Shown: piece by piece, positions 15,975-23,598 of the stretch
Layout: each line of letters opens with the position of its first letter
Numbering within the stretch: position 1 is the first letter of the stretch
From: Stenotrophomonas sp. UBA2302
GTDB taxonomy: Bacteria > Pseudomonadota > Gammaproteobacteria > Xanthomonadales > Xanthomonadaceae
Assembly: GCA_002345545.1 (NCBI GenBank)
Contig: DDVW01000006.1
Coordinates: 13,628 to 39,903 of the forward strand
Direction of reading: 5' to 3'
Length of the DNA stretch: 26,276 nt
Program-made: the position numbers and the translations under genes
The notes under the pieces: model-generated
Databases searched by the model: none
Told to the model about the DNA's origin: nothing
The model's input: the letters and a program-made list of their open reading frames with translations, nothing else

Positions 15975-17012
15975 TCAGCCGCCGGCGTGCAACGGTGGCA
16001 GCGTGGCCATGTCCCAGCGCGGGGTGACCTTGATTTCCGCCGGCGTGTGCTGGCCGGCCTGCAGCCGCAGCGCGCCGGCGAAGGCGATCATCGCGCCGTT
16101 GTCGGTGCACAGCTCCGGGCGCGGGAAACACACCCGGCCACCACGGCGCTGCGCGGCGTCCTGCAGCTTGGCGCGCAGCCGTTTGTTGGCGCCGACACCG
16201 CCGGCCACCACCAGCACGTCGCAGCCGGCCGCCTCCAGCGCACGCTCGCACTTAATCGCCAGCGTATCGACCACCGCATCCTCGAACCCGCGGGCGATGT
16301 CGGCGCGGGTCTGCTCGCTCTGGTCGCTGTCGCGCCAGGCCAGCAGCACCTGGGTCTTCAGGCCGGAGAAACTGAAATCCAGCCCCGGGCGGTCGGTCAT
16401 CGGCCGGGCGAATTTGTAGCGCCCCGGCGTGCCGATCTCGGCCAGCCGGGCCAGCTGCGGCCCCCCCGGATACGGCAGACCCATCAGTTTGGCGGTCTTG
16501 TCGAAGGCCTCGCCGGCGGCATCGTCCAGGGTCTCGCCCAGCAACCGGTACTGGCCGATCGCCTCCACCGCGATCAGCTGGGTGTGCCCGCCGGACACCA
16601 ACAGCGCTACGAACGGCGGCGCCGGCGGATCGTCCTCCATCAGCGGCGCCAGCAGATGGCCTTCCATGTGGTGTACGCCGATGGCCGGCACATCCAGCCC
16701 CCAGGCCAGCGAACGCGCCACCCCGGCGCCGACCAGCAGTGCGCCGACCAGGCCCGGGCCGGCCGTGTAGGCCACCCCGTCGATCTCGGAAATGGCGATG
16801 CCGGCCTCGTCCAGGGTCTGCCGGATCAACGGCAGGGTCTTGCGCACATGGTCACGACTGGCCAGCTCGGGCACCACGCCGCCGTATTCGGCATGCAGGG
16901 CGATCTGGCTGTAGACCGCATGGGCGCGCAGCGCCGCCGCGCCGGACAGGCCGGTGTCATACACCGCCACTCCGGTCTCATCGCAGGATGATTCGATACC
17001 GAGTACTTTCAT
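15975..17012 (-). CDS. tsaD: tRNA N6-threonylcarbamoyladenosine (t6A37) transferase subunit
   Basis: A 345-residue ASKHA-fold protein (also called Gcp/YgjD) that, with TsaB and TsaE, transfers the threonylcarbamoyl group to A37 of ANN-decoding tRNAs. Visible signatures: [19 protein letters not shown] at the start; [12 protein letters not shown]; the iron/zinc-binding HHMEGH (H115 and H119); [43 protein letters not shown]; and CTDNGAMIA. The start ATG at 17012 gives the normal N-terminus; the frame continues upstream without family similarity. It is divergent from rpsU across a 197-base intergenic region, the classic ygjD-rpsU arrangement. Confidence 0.96.
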   Translation of the reverse strand: MKVLGIESSCDETGVAVYDTGLSGAAALRAHAVYSQIALHAEYGGVVPELASRDHVRKTLPLIRQTLDEAGIAISEIDGVAYTAGPGLVGALLVGAGVARSLAWGLDVPAIGVHHMEGHLLAPLMEDDPPAPPFVALLVSGGHTQLIAVEAIGQYRLLGETLDDAAGEAFDKTAKLMGLPYPGGPQLARLAEIGTPGRYKFARPMTDRPGLDFSFSGLKTQVLLAWRDSDQSEQTRADIARGFEDAVVDTLAIKCERALEAAGCDVLVVAGGVGANKRLRAKLQDAAQRRGGRVCFPRPELCTDNGAMIAFAGALRLQAGQHTPAEIKVTPRWDMATLPPLHAGG

Positions 17013-17133
17013 GCCACTATTGTGAACCCGTGCAGGCGGCTTGGCGATGCGCCGGAAGTGCCGCACCACGCCGTTCCAGCGGCGGCAGCCGCAGTGCAAT
17101 GCACCGGTCGTGATGCTTCTGGACATCGACCCC

Positions 17134-17161
17134 TTGCGCGCCTCATCAAAGCCGATATAAT
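17134..17161 (+). promoter_or_regulatory. Sigma-70 promoter of rpsU
   Basis: TTGCGC (17134-17139) and a consensus TATAAT (17156-17161) are separated by 16 bases, placing the transcription start about 40 bases before the rpsU ATG. The perfect -10 box is unusual in this GC-rich window and fits a highly expressed ribosomal gene. Confidence 0.8.
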
Positions 17162-17209
17162 ACGCGGCTCGCCGGGCGTGACCCGGTTTCATTGTGTCCC
17201 GGAGATTCC

Positions 17210-17425
17210 ATGCCCAGCGTAAAAGTCCGCGAGAACGAGCCCTTCGAGTTTGCTCTTCGCCGCTTCAAGCGCACTTGCGAAAAGGCCGGCGTGCTGGCCG
17301 AAACCCGCAAGCGCGAGTTCTACGAAAAGCCGACCCAGGAACGCAAGCGCAAGGCCGCTGCTGCCGTGAAGCGCCAGCTGCGTCGTTCCTCGCGTGACGT
17401 CACCAAGCGTCAGCGCCTGTACTGA
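17210..17425 (+). CDS. rpsU: 30S ribosomal protein S21 (bS21)
   Basis: A 71-residue, very basic small-subunit protein that helps initiation by positioning the anti-Shine-Dalgarno region of 16S rRNA. The sequence is unmistakable: [19 protein letters not shown], then [23 protein letters not shown], and an Arg/Lys-rich tail ending RQRLY. The start ATG at 17210 is five bases after GGAG; six further in-frame codons upstream are not part of the family. It is driven by the TATAAT promoter and followed by a rho-independent terminator, so most transcripts should end before yqeY. Confidence 0.98.
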
Positions 17426-17475
17426 TCGGACGCAACTCCTGAACGGAGGGCACCGTCCTTCCGTACTGGAGCGAG

Positions 17476-17506
17476 AGCCGGCACGCATCCGCGTCGCCGG
17501 CTTTTT
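17476..17506 (+). terminator. Rho-independent terminator after rpsU
   Basis: AGCCGGC-ACGC (17476-17486) pairs with GCGT-c-GCCGGCT (17491-17502) around an ATCC loop, with a single-base bulge, followed by TTTTT. It lies about 50 bases past the rpsU stop codon and separates the abundant rpsU message from yqeY, analogous to the terminator between rpsU and dnaG in E. coli. Confidence 0.85.
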
Positions 17507-17570
17507 GCGTTTCCGCCATACCGTGTCCGGCGTCCCGACCGTAATTCCGATCCCGCAATCGAGGTGATCC

Positions 17571-18017
17571 ATGAGCATGAAGCAACAGCTGACCGACGAC
17601 ATGAAGGCCGCCATGAAGGGCGGCGACAAGCACTCCCTGGGCGTGATCCGCCTGATCAACGCCGCCATCAAGCAGCGTGAAGTGGACGAGCGCATCGAAC
17701 TGGACGACGCGGCGGTGATCGCGGTGCTGGACAAAATGGTCAAGCAGCGCCGGGACTCGGTGACCCAGTACGAGGCCGCCAACCGTGAAGACCTCGCGGC
17801 GATCGAACGCGACGAGATCACGGTGATCGAACGCTACCTGCCGGCCAAAATGGGCGAGGCCGAGATCCAGGCGGAAATCACCGCCGCCATCGCCCAGACC
17901 GGCGCCAGCAGCGCGGCCGACATGGGCAAGCTGATGGGCGTGCTCAAGCCCAAGCTGGCGGGCAAGGCCGATATGGGCCTGGTCTCCAAGCTGATCAAGC
18001 AGACGCTGGCCGGCTGA
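17571..18017 (+). CDS. GatB/YqeY domain protein
   Basis: A 148-residue soluble protein of the YqeY family, related to the C-terminal tRNA-binding tail of the GatB/GatE amidotransferase subunits. Its exact role is unknown; an amidotransferase-like or tRNA-related function is suggested only by homology. Recognisable text: LTDDMKAAMKGGDKHSLGVIRL, LDKMVKQRRDSVTQYEAANREDLA, VIERYLPAKM, and MGKLMGVLKPKLAGKADMGLVSKLIK near the C-terminus. The length is standard. The start has GAGGT five bases upstream. It sits between rpsU and dnaG as in many bacteria, and is followed by a strong terminator. Confidence 0.94.
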   Translation: MSMKQQLTDDMKAAMKGGDKHSLGVIRLINAAIKQREVDERIELDDAAVIAVLDKMVKQRRDSVTQYEAANREDLAAIERDEITVIERYLPAKMGEAEIQAEITAAIAQTGASSAADMGKLMGVLKPKLAGKADMGLVSKLIKQTLAG

Positions 18018-18041
18018 GGCCACGGCTCGCGCCACCCCGGC

Positions 18042-18080
18042 AAACGACGAGGCCCGCCACTGTGCGGGCCTCGTCGTTTC
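18042..18080 (+). terminator. Strong rho-independent terminator after the yqeY gene
   Basis: AAACGACGAGGCCCGC (18042-18057) and its exact complement at 18064-18079 form a 16-bp perfect stem with a 6-base loop ending in TTT. The A/T symmetry at the base means it could also act on the opposite strand. Confidence 0.9.
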
Positions 18081-18261
18081 CGCGCCCGGCCACCCGGCTG
18101 GCGCAACGCCAGCGGATGCACCGGCGGGCAACGCCGACCACAACCTTCACGACCGCACCCGCGGATCAGACCGGGCACACCCGTGCATGGATGCGCCCGC
18201 TTCATCCGCACCAACGCCCGGCTTTGCTAGAACAGCCCCCTGATGCCGCGCGAGAGATCCG

Positions 18262-19155
18262 ATGCCAGCCAGCCGCCTGCTGCCCACCTTCACCTCACGA
18301 ATGGAACAGCTGCAGCGAAGCCTGCCGGCCGCCCTGATCCGCCGCTTCGCCGATGCCGATGTGATGACCCAGGCCGCCTCGCTGGCCTTCTACACCCTGC
18401 TCTCGCTGGCACCGCTGCTGGTGCTGCTGCTGTGGCTGACCGCCTCGCTGTATCCGCCGGCGCAGCAGGCGCTGGTCGACCAGATCGGCGCACTGGCCGG
18501 GGCCAGCGTGGCCGACGTCGCGACCACGGTCATCGCCAATGCCAGTGCCCGACCCGACCTGGGCTCGCTGGCCGGGGTGTGGGGCCTGGTGCTGCTGTTT
18601 GTCGGCGCCACGGTGGTGTTCGCCCAGCTGCAGAGTGCGCTCAACCTGATCTTCCGTACCGACTCCAGCCGTTTCGACGGGATCCTCGGCTGGCTGAAGA
18701 AGCGGGTGTTCTCGGCCGGCGTGGTGCTGGCACTGGGCTTCCTGCTGATTGTTTCGATGGTTGCCACCACCGCCGTACAGGTGCTGTTCGCGCACCTGCC
18801 CTCGGTGCTGCCGACGGTGGCCTATCTGAGCACCCTGCTGCTGTACGCACTGGGATTCGCCTTCCTCTACCACTACCTGCCCGACCGCCCGGTGCGCTGG
18901 CGCCAGTCTTTCCTGGGCGGCGCCATCACCGCGGCGCTGTTCGCGCTCGGCCGCTATGCCATCGGCCTGTATCTGGCCAATGCCGCGCCCGGCAGCGCCT
19001 ATGGCTCGATGGGCGCGCTGGTGATCATGCTGGTGTGGATCTACTACGCCAGCGTGGTGTTCTTCAGCGGCGCACTGATCACGGCGGTGATCGACGAGCG
19101 GGCGCGGGCCCGGCGGACGCCATCACCGGTTCCTGTCGCCTCCGACGCGGGCTAG
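18262..19155 (+). CDS. YihY/BrkB-family integral membrane protein
   Basis: A 297-residue inner-membrane protein of the YihY/virulence factor BrkB family (once mislabelled ribonuclease BN). Its function is not firmly known. Six hydrophobic stretches are visible (about residues 38-62, 100-125, 150-172, 183-205, 215-237 and 248-272). The family's signature text is present: QAASLAFYTLLSLAPLL early, and AYGSMGALVIMLVWIYYASVVFFSGA near the end. The start ATG at 18262 is five bases after GAGAG; an internal ATG at 18301 is less well supported. It lies between a strong terminator and dnaG, so it probably has its own promoter. Its presence between yqeY and dnaG departs from the E. coli order. Confidence 0.9.
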   Translation: MPASRLLPTFTSRMEQLQRSLPAALIRRFADADVMTQAASLAFYTLLSLAPLLVLLLWLTASLYPPAQQALVDQIGALAGASVADVATTVIANASARPDLGSLAGVWGLVLLFVGATVVFAQLQSALNLIFRTDSSRFDGILGWLKKRVFSAGVVLALGFLLIVSMVATTAVQVLFAHLPSVLPTVAYLSTLLLYALGFAFLYHYLPDRPVRWRQSFLGGAITAALFALGRYAIGLYLANAAPGSAYGSMGALVIMLVWIYYASVVFFSGALITAVIDERARARRTPSPVPVASDAG

Positions 19156-19329
19156 TACACTTGAACCACCTTTTTGCCATGTACCGCTCCAACGGCGGTG
19201 CGTTCTGTTGCCACATGGCCCGACTTTCCGACGCAGTGTCCAATTCCCCACGCACAGCCCGCCCCGGCAGTGGCGCGGCTTGCCGTGCGGCGCTGGACGC
19301 TGGCGCCCGGCCACGGATCCGGAGCTGAG

Positions 19330-21057
19330 ATGGCCAGGATCCCGGACGCCTTCATCGATGACCTGCTGGCCCGCTCCGATATCGTCGAAGTGGTCGGCTC
19401 GCGGGTGCCGCTCAAGCGCCAGGGCAAGGAATACGCGGCGCGCTGCCCGTTCCATGACGAGCGCTCGGCCAGCTTCACGGTCTCGCCGACCAAGCAGTTC
19501 TACCACTGCTTCGGCTGTGGCGCGCACGGCACCGCGATCAGTTTCCTGATGAACTACGACCGCCTCGAGTTCCTCGACGCGGTCGACGAACTGGCCAAGC
19601 AGGCCGGCATGGAAGTGCCGCGCGACAGCCAGCCGCGCAGTCAGCAGCAACAGGACGACAGCCGCGACCAGTACTCGGCGCTGGATGCGGCCAGCCGCTT
19701 CTTCCAGAAACAGCTGGAGGGCAGCGACAAGGCCCGCGCCTACCTGGATGGCCGCGGCGTCGATGCCGACACCCGTGCACGCTTCTCCATCGGCTATGCG
19801 CCGGACGGCTACAGCGCGTTGAAGGATGCGCTGGGCAAGGACGAGCGCCGCATGACCCTGCTCGACCGGGTCGGGCTGTTCTCCAAGAACGACCGTGGCC
19901 ACGTCTATGACAAGTTCCGCGACCGGGTGATGTTCCCGATCTTCGACCGCCGTGGCCGGGTGATCGCCTTCGGTGGCCGCGTGTTCGAGAAGGACGACGG
20001 CCCCAAGTACCTCAACTCGCCGGAGACCGCGCTGTTCCACAAGGGCCGCGAACTGTACGGCCTGTGGCAGGTGCGCCAGGCCAACCAGAAGATCGAGCGG
20101 CTGATCGTAGTCGAGGGCTACATGGACGTGGTCAGCCTGTTCCAGTTCGGCGTCACCCAGGCGGTGGCGACACTGGGCACGGCGACCACCCCGGAGCACG
20201 CCGAGCTGCTGTTCCGCAATGCGCCGGATGTGTATTTCTGTTTCGACGGCGATGCCGCCGGTCGCCGCGCCGGCTGGCGCGCACTGGAGTCGGTGCTGCC
20301 ACGGATGAAGGACGGGCGGCAGGCGTTCTTCCTGTTCCTGCCTGACGGCGAGGACCCGGACAGCATCGTCCGCAAGGAGGGCGCCGATGGCTTCGACACG
20401 CGCCTGCAGCAGGCCACACCGCTGTCGCAGTTCTTCTTCGACGAACTGACCCGCGAGATCAATCTCGGCACGCTCGACGGCAAGGCGCGGCTGGCCGAAC
20501 GCGCGCGGCCGATGCTGGCGCAGATTCCCGATGGCGCTTTCGGCGACCTGATGAAACAGGAGCTGGCGCGGCTGACCGGTATCGGCACCCGCAGCGTCAC
20601 GCCGGCCGCAACACGCCCGCCCATGCGCAGCACCGTGCCGGTGCAGAAGCGCAGCCTGGTGCGTGCAGCCATCGCCATCCTGCTGCAGCAGCCCTCACTG
20701 GCGATCAATCTGGAAGGTCACCACGCCATCGGCGGCCTGCGCCTGCCCGGTATCGAACTGTTGCTGGAACTGCTGGATCTGGTCGAACAGCGTCCGGACA
20801 TCAGCACCGGCGCGCTGCTGGAGCATTTCAACGACCGCGAGGAACAGGCCTCGCTGCACAGGCTTGCCGCGCTGGCCTTGCCCGGCGACGAGACCAGCTG
20901 GGCCGAGGAGTTGCAGGACGCCATCCACCAGCTGGAGAAGCAGCTGCTGCAGCAACGTCTGGAAGAACTGCAGGCCAAACAGCGCCAGCAGGGCCTGGAC
21001 GACACCGATAAATACGAGCTTCGCGAGCTGCTCAAGACCCGCGCCAGCCTGCGCTGA
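19330..21057 (+). CDS. dnaG: DNA primase
   Basis: A 575-residue primase that makes RNA primers for Okazaki fragments at the replication fork. The zinc-binding domain carries CPFH (C39, H42) and CFGC (C60, C63), the same pattern as E. coli C40/H43/C61/C64. The catalytic core has FDRRGRVIAFGGR and KYLNSPET, and the TOPRIM motifs VVEGYMDV (E262) and FDGDAAGR (D306, D308). Beyond about residue 430 lies the helical DnaB-interacting domain, ending in LLKTRASLR. The start ATG at 19330 is preceded by GGAG five bases away; the upstream in-frame extension has no homology. It is followed 16 bases later by a DUF442 gene, with which it may be co-transcribed. Confidence 0.97.
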   Translation: MARIPDAFIDDLLARSDIVEVVGSRVPLKRQGKEYAARCPFHDERSASFTVSPTKQFYHCFGCGAHGTAISFLMNYDRLEFLDAVDELAKQAGMEVPRDSQPRSQQQQDDSRDQYSALDAASRFFQKQLEGSDKARAYLDGRGVDADTRARFSIGYAPDGYSALKDALGKDERRMTLLDRVGLFSKNDRGHVYDKFRDRVMFPIFDRRGRVIAFGGRVFEKDDGPKYLNSPETALFHKGRELYGLWQVRQANQKIERLIVVEGYMDVVSLFQFGVTQAVATLGTATTPEHAELLFRNAPDVYFCFDGDAAGRRAGWRALESVLPRMKDGRQAFFLFLPDGEDPDSIVRKEGADGFDTRLQQATPLSQFFFDELTREINLGTLDGKARLAERARPMLAQIPDGAFGDLMKQELARLTGIGTRSVTPAATRPPMRSTVPVQKRSLVRAAIAILLQQPSLAINLEGHHAIGGLRLPGIELLLELLDLVEQRPDISTGALLEHFNDREEQASLHRLAALALPGDETSWAEELQDAIHQLEKQLLQQRLEELQAKQRQQGLDDTDKYELRELLKTRASLR

Positions 21058-21073
21058 CACCACGGAGATCGCC

Positions 21074-21565
21074 ATGACCGCCTATCGCCTGCCACTGCTG
21101 CTCTGCCTGCTGCTGCCTCTCACCGCCACGGCCGCCGAAGCCCCGCTGCACCAGCCACGCCCGGACCTGTACACCGCCGGTCAGCCCAGCGTCCAGCAAC
21201 TGCGCCAAGCCGCCGCCAACGGCGTCACCACCATCATCGACCTGCGCCGCCCCGATGAGCAGCGCGGCTATGACGAAGCGGCTGCGGCCGAACAGCTGGG
21301 CCTGCGCTACGTGCGTCTGCCCATCGGCGGCGCCGCCGACATCACCGAGGCCAACGCCCGTACGCTGGACCGCATCCTCAAGCAGGACAGCGGCAAGACC
21401 CTGCTGCATTGCGCTTCCGGCAACCGCGTCGGCGCACTGCTGGCACTGGCGCGCGCGCGTGTGGATGGCGCCCCCATCGGGCAGGCGCTGCAGCTGGGCC
21501 GTGACGCCGGCCTGACCTCGCTGGAGCCGCTGGTACGCGCCGCGCTGGAGCAGGCCCAGCCCTGA
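21074..21565 (+). CDS. Exported DUF442 (beta-lactamase hydrolase-like) phosphatase/rhodanese-fold protein
   Basis: A 163-residue single-domain protein with a signal peptide (MTAYRLPLLLCLLLPLTATA, cleavage near AEA). It has the cysteine-phosphatase/rhodanese-like fold named DUF442, known as the N-terminal domain of Blh sulfur-dioxygenase proteins. Visible features: LYTAGQPSVQQL, TTIIDLRRPDEQRG, LRYVRLPIGG, and the active loop HCASGNRVG with C113 and R118. The loop is C-x4-R rather than the C-x5-R of classical tyrosine phosphatases, so a sulfurtransferase-like activity is as plausible as phosphatase. The start has GGAG six bases upstream, and only 16 bases separate it from dnaG. The ETHE1-like dioxygenase domain present in Blh is absent. 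Substrate and partner are unknown. Confidence 0.85.
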   Translation: MTAYRLPLLLCLLLPLTATAAEAPLHQPRPDLYTAGQPSVQQLRQAAANGVTTIIDLRRPDEQRGYDEAAAAEQLGLRYVRLPIGGAADITEANARTLDRILKQDSGKTLLHCASGNRVGALLALARARVDGAPIGQALQLGRDAGLTSLEPLVRAALEQAQP

Positions 21566-21599
21566 TCCCGGCTTCTCCCATCCCCGCCTGAAGAAACCC

Positions 21600-22580
21600 G
21601 TGCCGATGATCCGCTGGTGGTCGCGCCTGCGACCGGACAACTTCACCCTCGCCCTGCTGGCCACCGTCGCCCTGGCCACGCTGTTGCCACTGACCGGCAC
21701 CGCCGCCGATGGACTGGACCGTTTCACCGATCTGGCCATCGCCGCGCTGTTCTTCCTGCACGGCGCGCGCCTGCCACGCGAGTCGATCATCGCCGGCCTG
21801 CTGCACTGGCGCCTGCACCTGACCATCCTCGCCTGCACCTTCGTGCTGTTCCCGCTGTTCGGGCTCGTGCTCAAGCCACTGGCCGGCTGGGCGCTGACAC
21901 CGGAGCTGTATATCGGCGTGCTGTTCCTGTGCGCGCTGCCGTCCACGGTGCAGTCCTCGATCGCCTTCACCTCGATTGCCGGCGGCAACATTTCCGCCGC
22001 CGTCTGCGCGGCGGCGCTGTCGAGCATCCTCGGCGTATTCCTGACCCCGCTGCTGATGACCCTGCTGGCCGGCGCGCAAGGGGCGATGGCCAACCCGCTG
22101 CATGCGGTCGGCGCGATCGTGCTGCAACTGCTGGTGCCGTTCGTTGCCGGCCACCTGCTGCGACCGTGGATCGCCCGCTGGGTGGAGCGGCAGCGCGCGC
22201 TGCTGCGCTACACCGACCAGGGCACGATCCTGCTGGTGGTCTATGCCGCCTTCGGCGAATCGGTCACCGGAGGGCTGTGGAGCAAAACGCCGGGCAGCGC
22301 GCTGCTGGCCACCGTGCTGGTGGCGGTGCTGCTGCTGGCCATCGCCATGCCCGGCATCACCTGGCTGGCGCGGCGGCTGGGCTTCAGCCGCCAGGACGAG
22401 ATTCCGATCGTGTTCTGCGGCTCGAAGAAGAGCCTGGCCACCGGCGTGCCGATCGCCAAGGTGCTGTTTGCCGGCGGCAGCCTCGGCGCGATCGTGCTGC
22501 CGATCATGATCTACCACCAGCTCCAGCTGATCGTCTGCGCGGTGATCGCCCAGCGCTACGCCAGGCAGAACGCGCAGTAG
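21600..22580 (+). CDS. Bile acid:sodium symporter family protein (YfeH-like)
   Basis: A 326-residue inner-membrane transporter of the SBF-like family, close in length and pattern to E. coli YfeH (332). Around nine to ten hydrophobic helices are visible. Conserved text includes FFLHGARLPRESI, LFLCALPSTVQSSIAFTSIAGGNISAA (the ion/substrate crossover region) and IVFCGSKKSLATGVPIAKVLF. The last two are the two cross-over-like segments typical of this fold. The true substrate of the YfeH branch is not established; bile acids are unlikely in this setting. The start is the GTG at 21600, with GAAGAA upstream; an ATG at 21606 is the alternative. It is 34 bases downstream of the DUF442 gene and probably in the same transcript. 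A GC hairpin follows, facing a convergent gene. Confidence 0.88.
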   Translation: MPMIRWWSRLRPDNFTLALLATVALATLLPLTGTAADGLDRFTDLAIAALFFLHGARLPRESIIAGLLHWRLHLTILACTFVLFPLFGLVLKPLAGWALTPELYIGVLFLCALPSTVQSSIAFTSIAGGNISAAVCAAALSSILGVFLTPLLMTLLAGAQGAMANPLHAVGAIVLQLLVPFVAGHLLRPWIARWVERQRALLRYTDQGTILLVVYAAFGESVTGGLWSKTPGSALLATVLVAVLLLAIAMPGITWLARRLGFSRQDEIPIVFCGSKKSLATGVPIAKVLFAGGSLGAIVLPIMIYHQLQLIVCAVIAQRYARQNAQ

Positions 22581-22592
22581 CAGCGGGCAAGC

Positions 22593-22625
22593 GGCCGGGG
22601 GCGACGTACGCGCACCCCCGCGGCC
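22593..22625. terminator. GC hairpin between convergent genes
   Basis: GGCCGGGGG (22593-22601) pairs with CCCCC-gc-GGCC (22615-22625), with a two-base bulge and a 13-base loop, in the 45-base gap between the plus-strand symporter and the minus-strand ChaN-like gene. There is no T tract, so it would be at best a weak bidirectional terminator. Confidence 0.45.
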
Positions 22626-23435
22626 TCATTTCAGCAGCCGTCCCACGCTCAGCTCCGGCATCCACACCCACAGATCGTACTGACGGTCGGGTTCGGTACT
22701 CACGCGCAGCTCCCGGCCGGGGCTATCGCGCAGCGGCAACGAGCTGCAGGCATCCGGCAGACACGCCCAGATGCTGCCTTTGCGCGCATCCAGCCGCACG
22801 CTGTACAGATCCAGATCGGCCAACATCGCGGCCATAGGCCGCAGCTGCATTTCCGACGGCGCGTCTGCGGGGCGCTGGCGCATGGCATGCACATTGCCCG
22901 TGAGCACCAGCAGCCGCGCGTTGCCCGGCAGGCGCAGATAGGCCTGCCGGAGAATGGCCGCCATGGCGTCATCGCGGGTCTGATTGCCGCGCGTGCTGAC
23001 CACCAGGTCATAGCCGATCACCTGCACCGCACGGCCCTGCGCCCGGAGCGCGCGCGCCGCGTCGATCAGCTCCAGCATGTCGTGGCTGCGCCGACCATCG
23101 TGGCGCTCGCCGATTACACTCCAGTAACGGCTCGCGCGCAGGGCGGTCATCGCCTCGGCACCACCTTCGGAGGCGAGATAGGCCGCCAATGCAGTGTCCT
23201 CGCTGTGCGGCAGCTCCAGCGCCAGCACCACCGGGGTGCCATCGCGACTGTAGTCATCGACCAGTTGCCGTACCAGCAATGGCGTCTCGCGCGTGCCCTG
23301 ATATTCGCCCAGTACCAGCAGCCGATGCTCGCCGGCGTGCTGGTGTATCTGCATGGCGGTTTCATCGGCGCGCGCCGTCGTCACCAAGGCCGCGATCAAC
23401 AGCAGCGCGGCCATCACGCGTGTCCAGATATGCAT
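22626..23435 (-). CDS. Exported ChaN/EreA-like protein of unknown function
   Basis: A 269-residue protein with a clear signal peptide (MHIWTRVMAALLLIAALVTT, cleavage near ARA-D). The mature part begins with the pattern LLVLGEYQGTRETPLLVRQL, followed by VVLALELPHSED, a helix-rich middle, VIGYDL, and LLVLTGNVHAMR. This spacing of Glu/Gly-Glu and His motifs resembles the ChaN/TraB/erythromycin-esterase-like fold, some members of which bind heme or hydrolyse esters. I can support the fold resemblance but not a function. The start is taken at the ATG at 23435, which begins the signal peptide; a GTG at 23489 would add 18 residues without a good ribosome site. It lies downstream of ctaB on the same strand, with a C11 tract in the gap. 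Confidence 0.72.
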   Translation of the reverse strand: MHIWTRVMAALLLIAALVTTARADETAMQIHQHAGEHRLLVLGEYQGTRETPLLVRQLVDDYSRDGTPVVLALELPHSEDTALAAYLASEGGAEAMTALRASRYWSVIGERHDGRRSHDMLELIDAARALRAQGRAVQVIGYDLVVSTRGNQTRDDAMAAILRQAYLRLPGNARLLVLTGNVHAMRQRPADAPSEMQLRPMAAMLADLDLYSVRLDARKGSIWACLPDACSSLPLRDSPGRELRVSTEPDRQYDLWVWMPELSVGRLLK

Positions 23436-23520
23436 CCGTGCCTGCCTCGTTCCAAGAAGGAGTTGAAGAAGCGATGGCGGTTGCGTCACCCGGATTCAAG
23501 GCATGGCCAAGCCACATGTG

Positions 23521-23531
23521 CCCCCCCCCCC
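23521..23531. repeat. C11 homopolymer tract
   Basis: Eleven consecutive C residues lie in the 163-base gap between ctaB and the ChaN-like gene, about 86 bases upstream of the latter's start (read as G11 on its strand). Such tracts are prone to length change in vivo and to base-calling error, so the true length is uncertain. Confidence 0.9.
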
Positions 23532-23598
23532 GACCGATCCGGACGTGCCGTTCAGTGGTCAGAAGCTGCGGAACGCTAATCAGCGGATCAGGCCAGGA

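Noticed and set aside
19156..19329. Small gene or terminator between the yihY-like gene and dnaG
   Set aside because: The only dyad is a 5-bp ACCGC/GCGGT pair without a T tract, and the reading frames there show no features beyond being in frame with dnaG.
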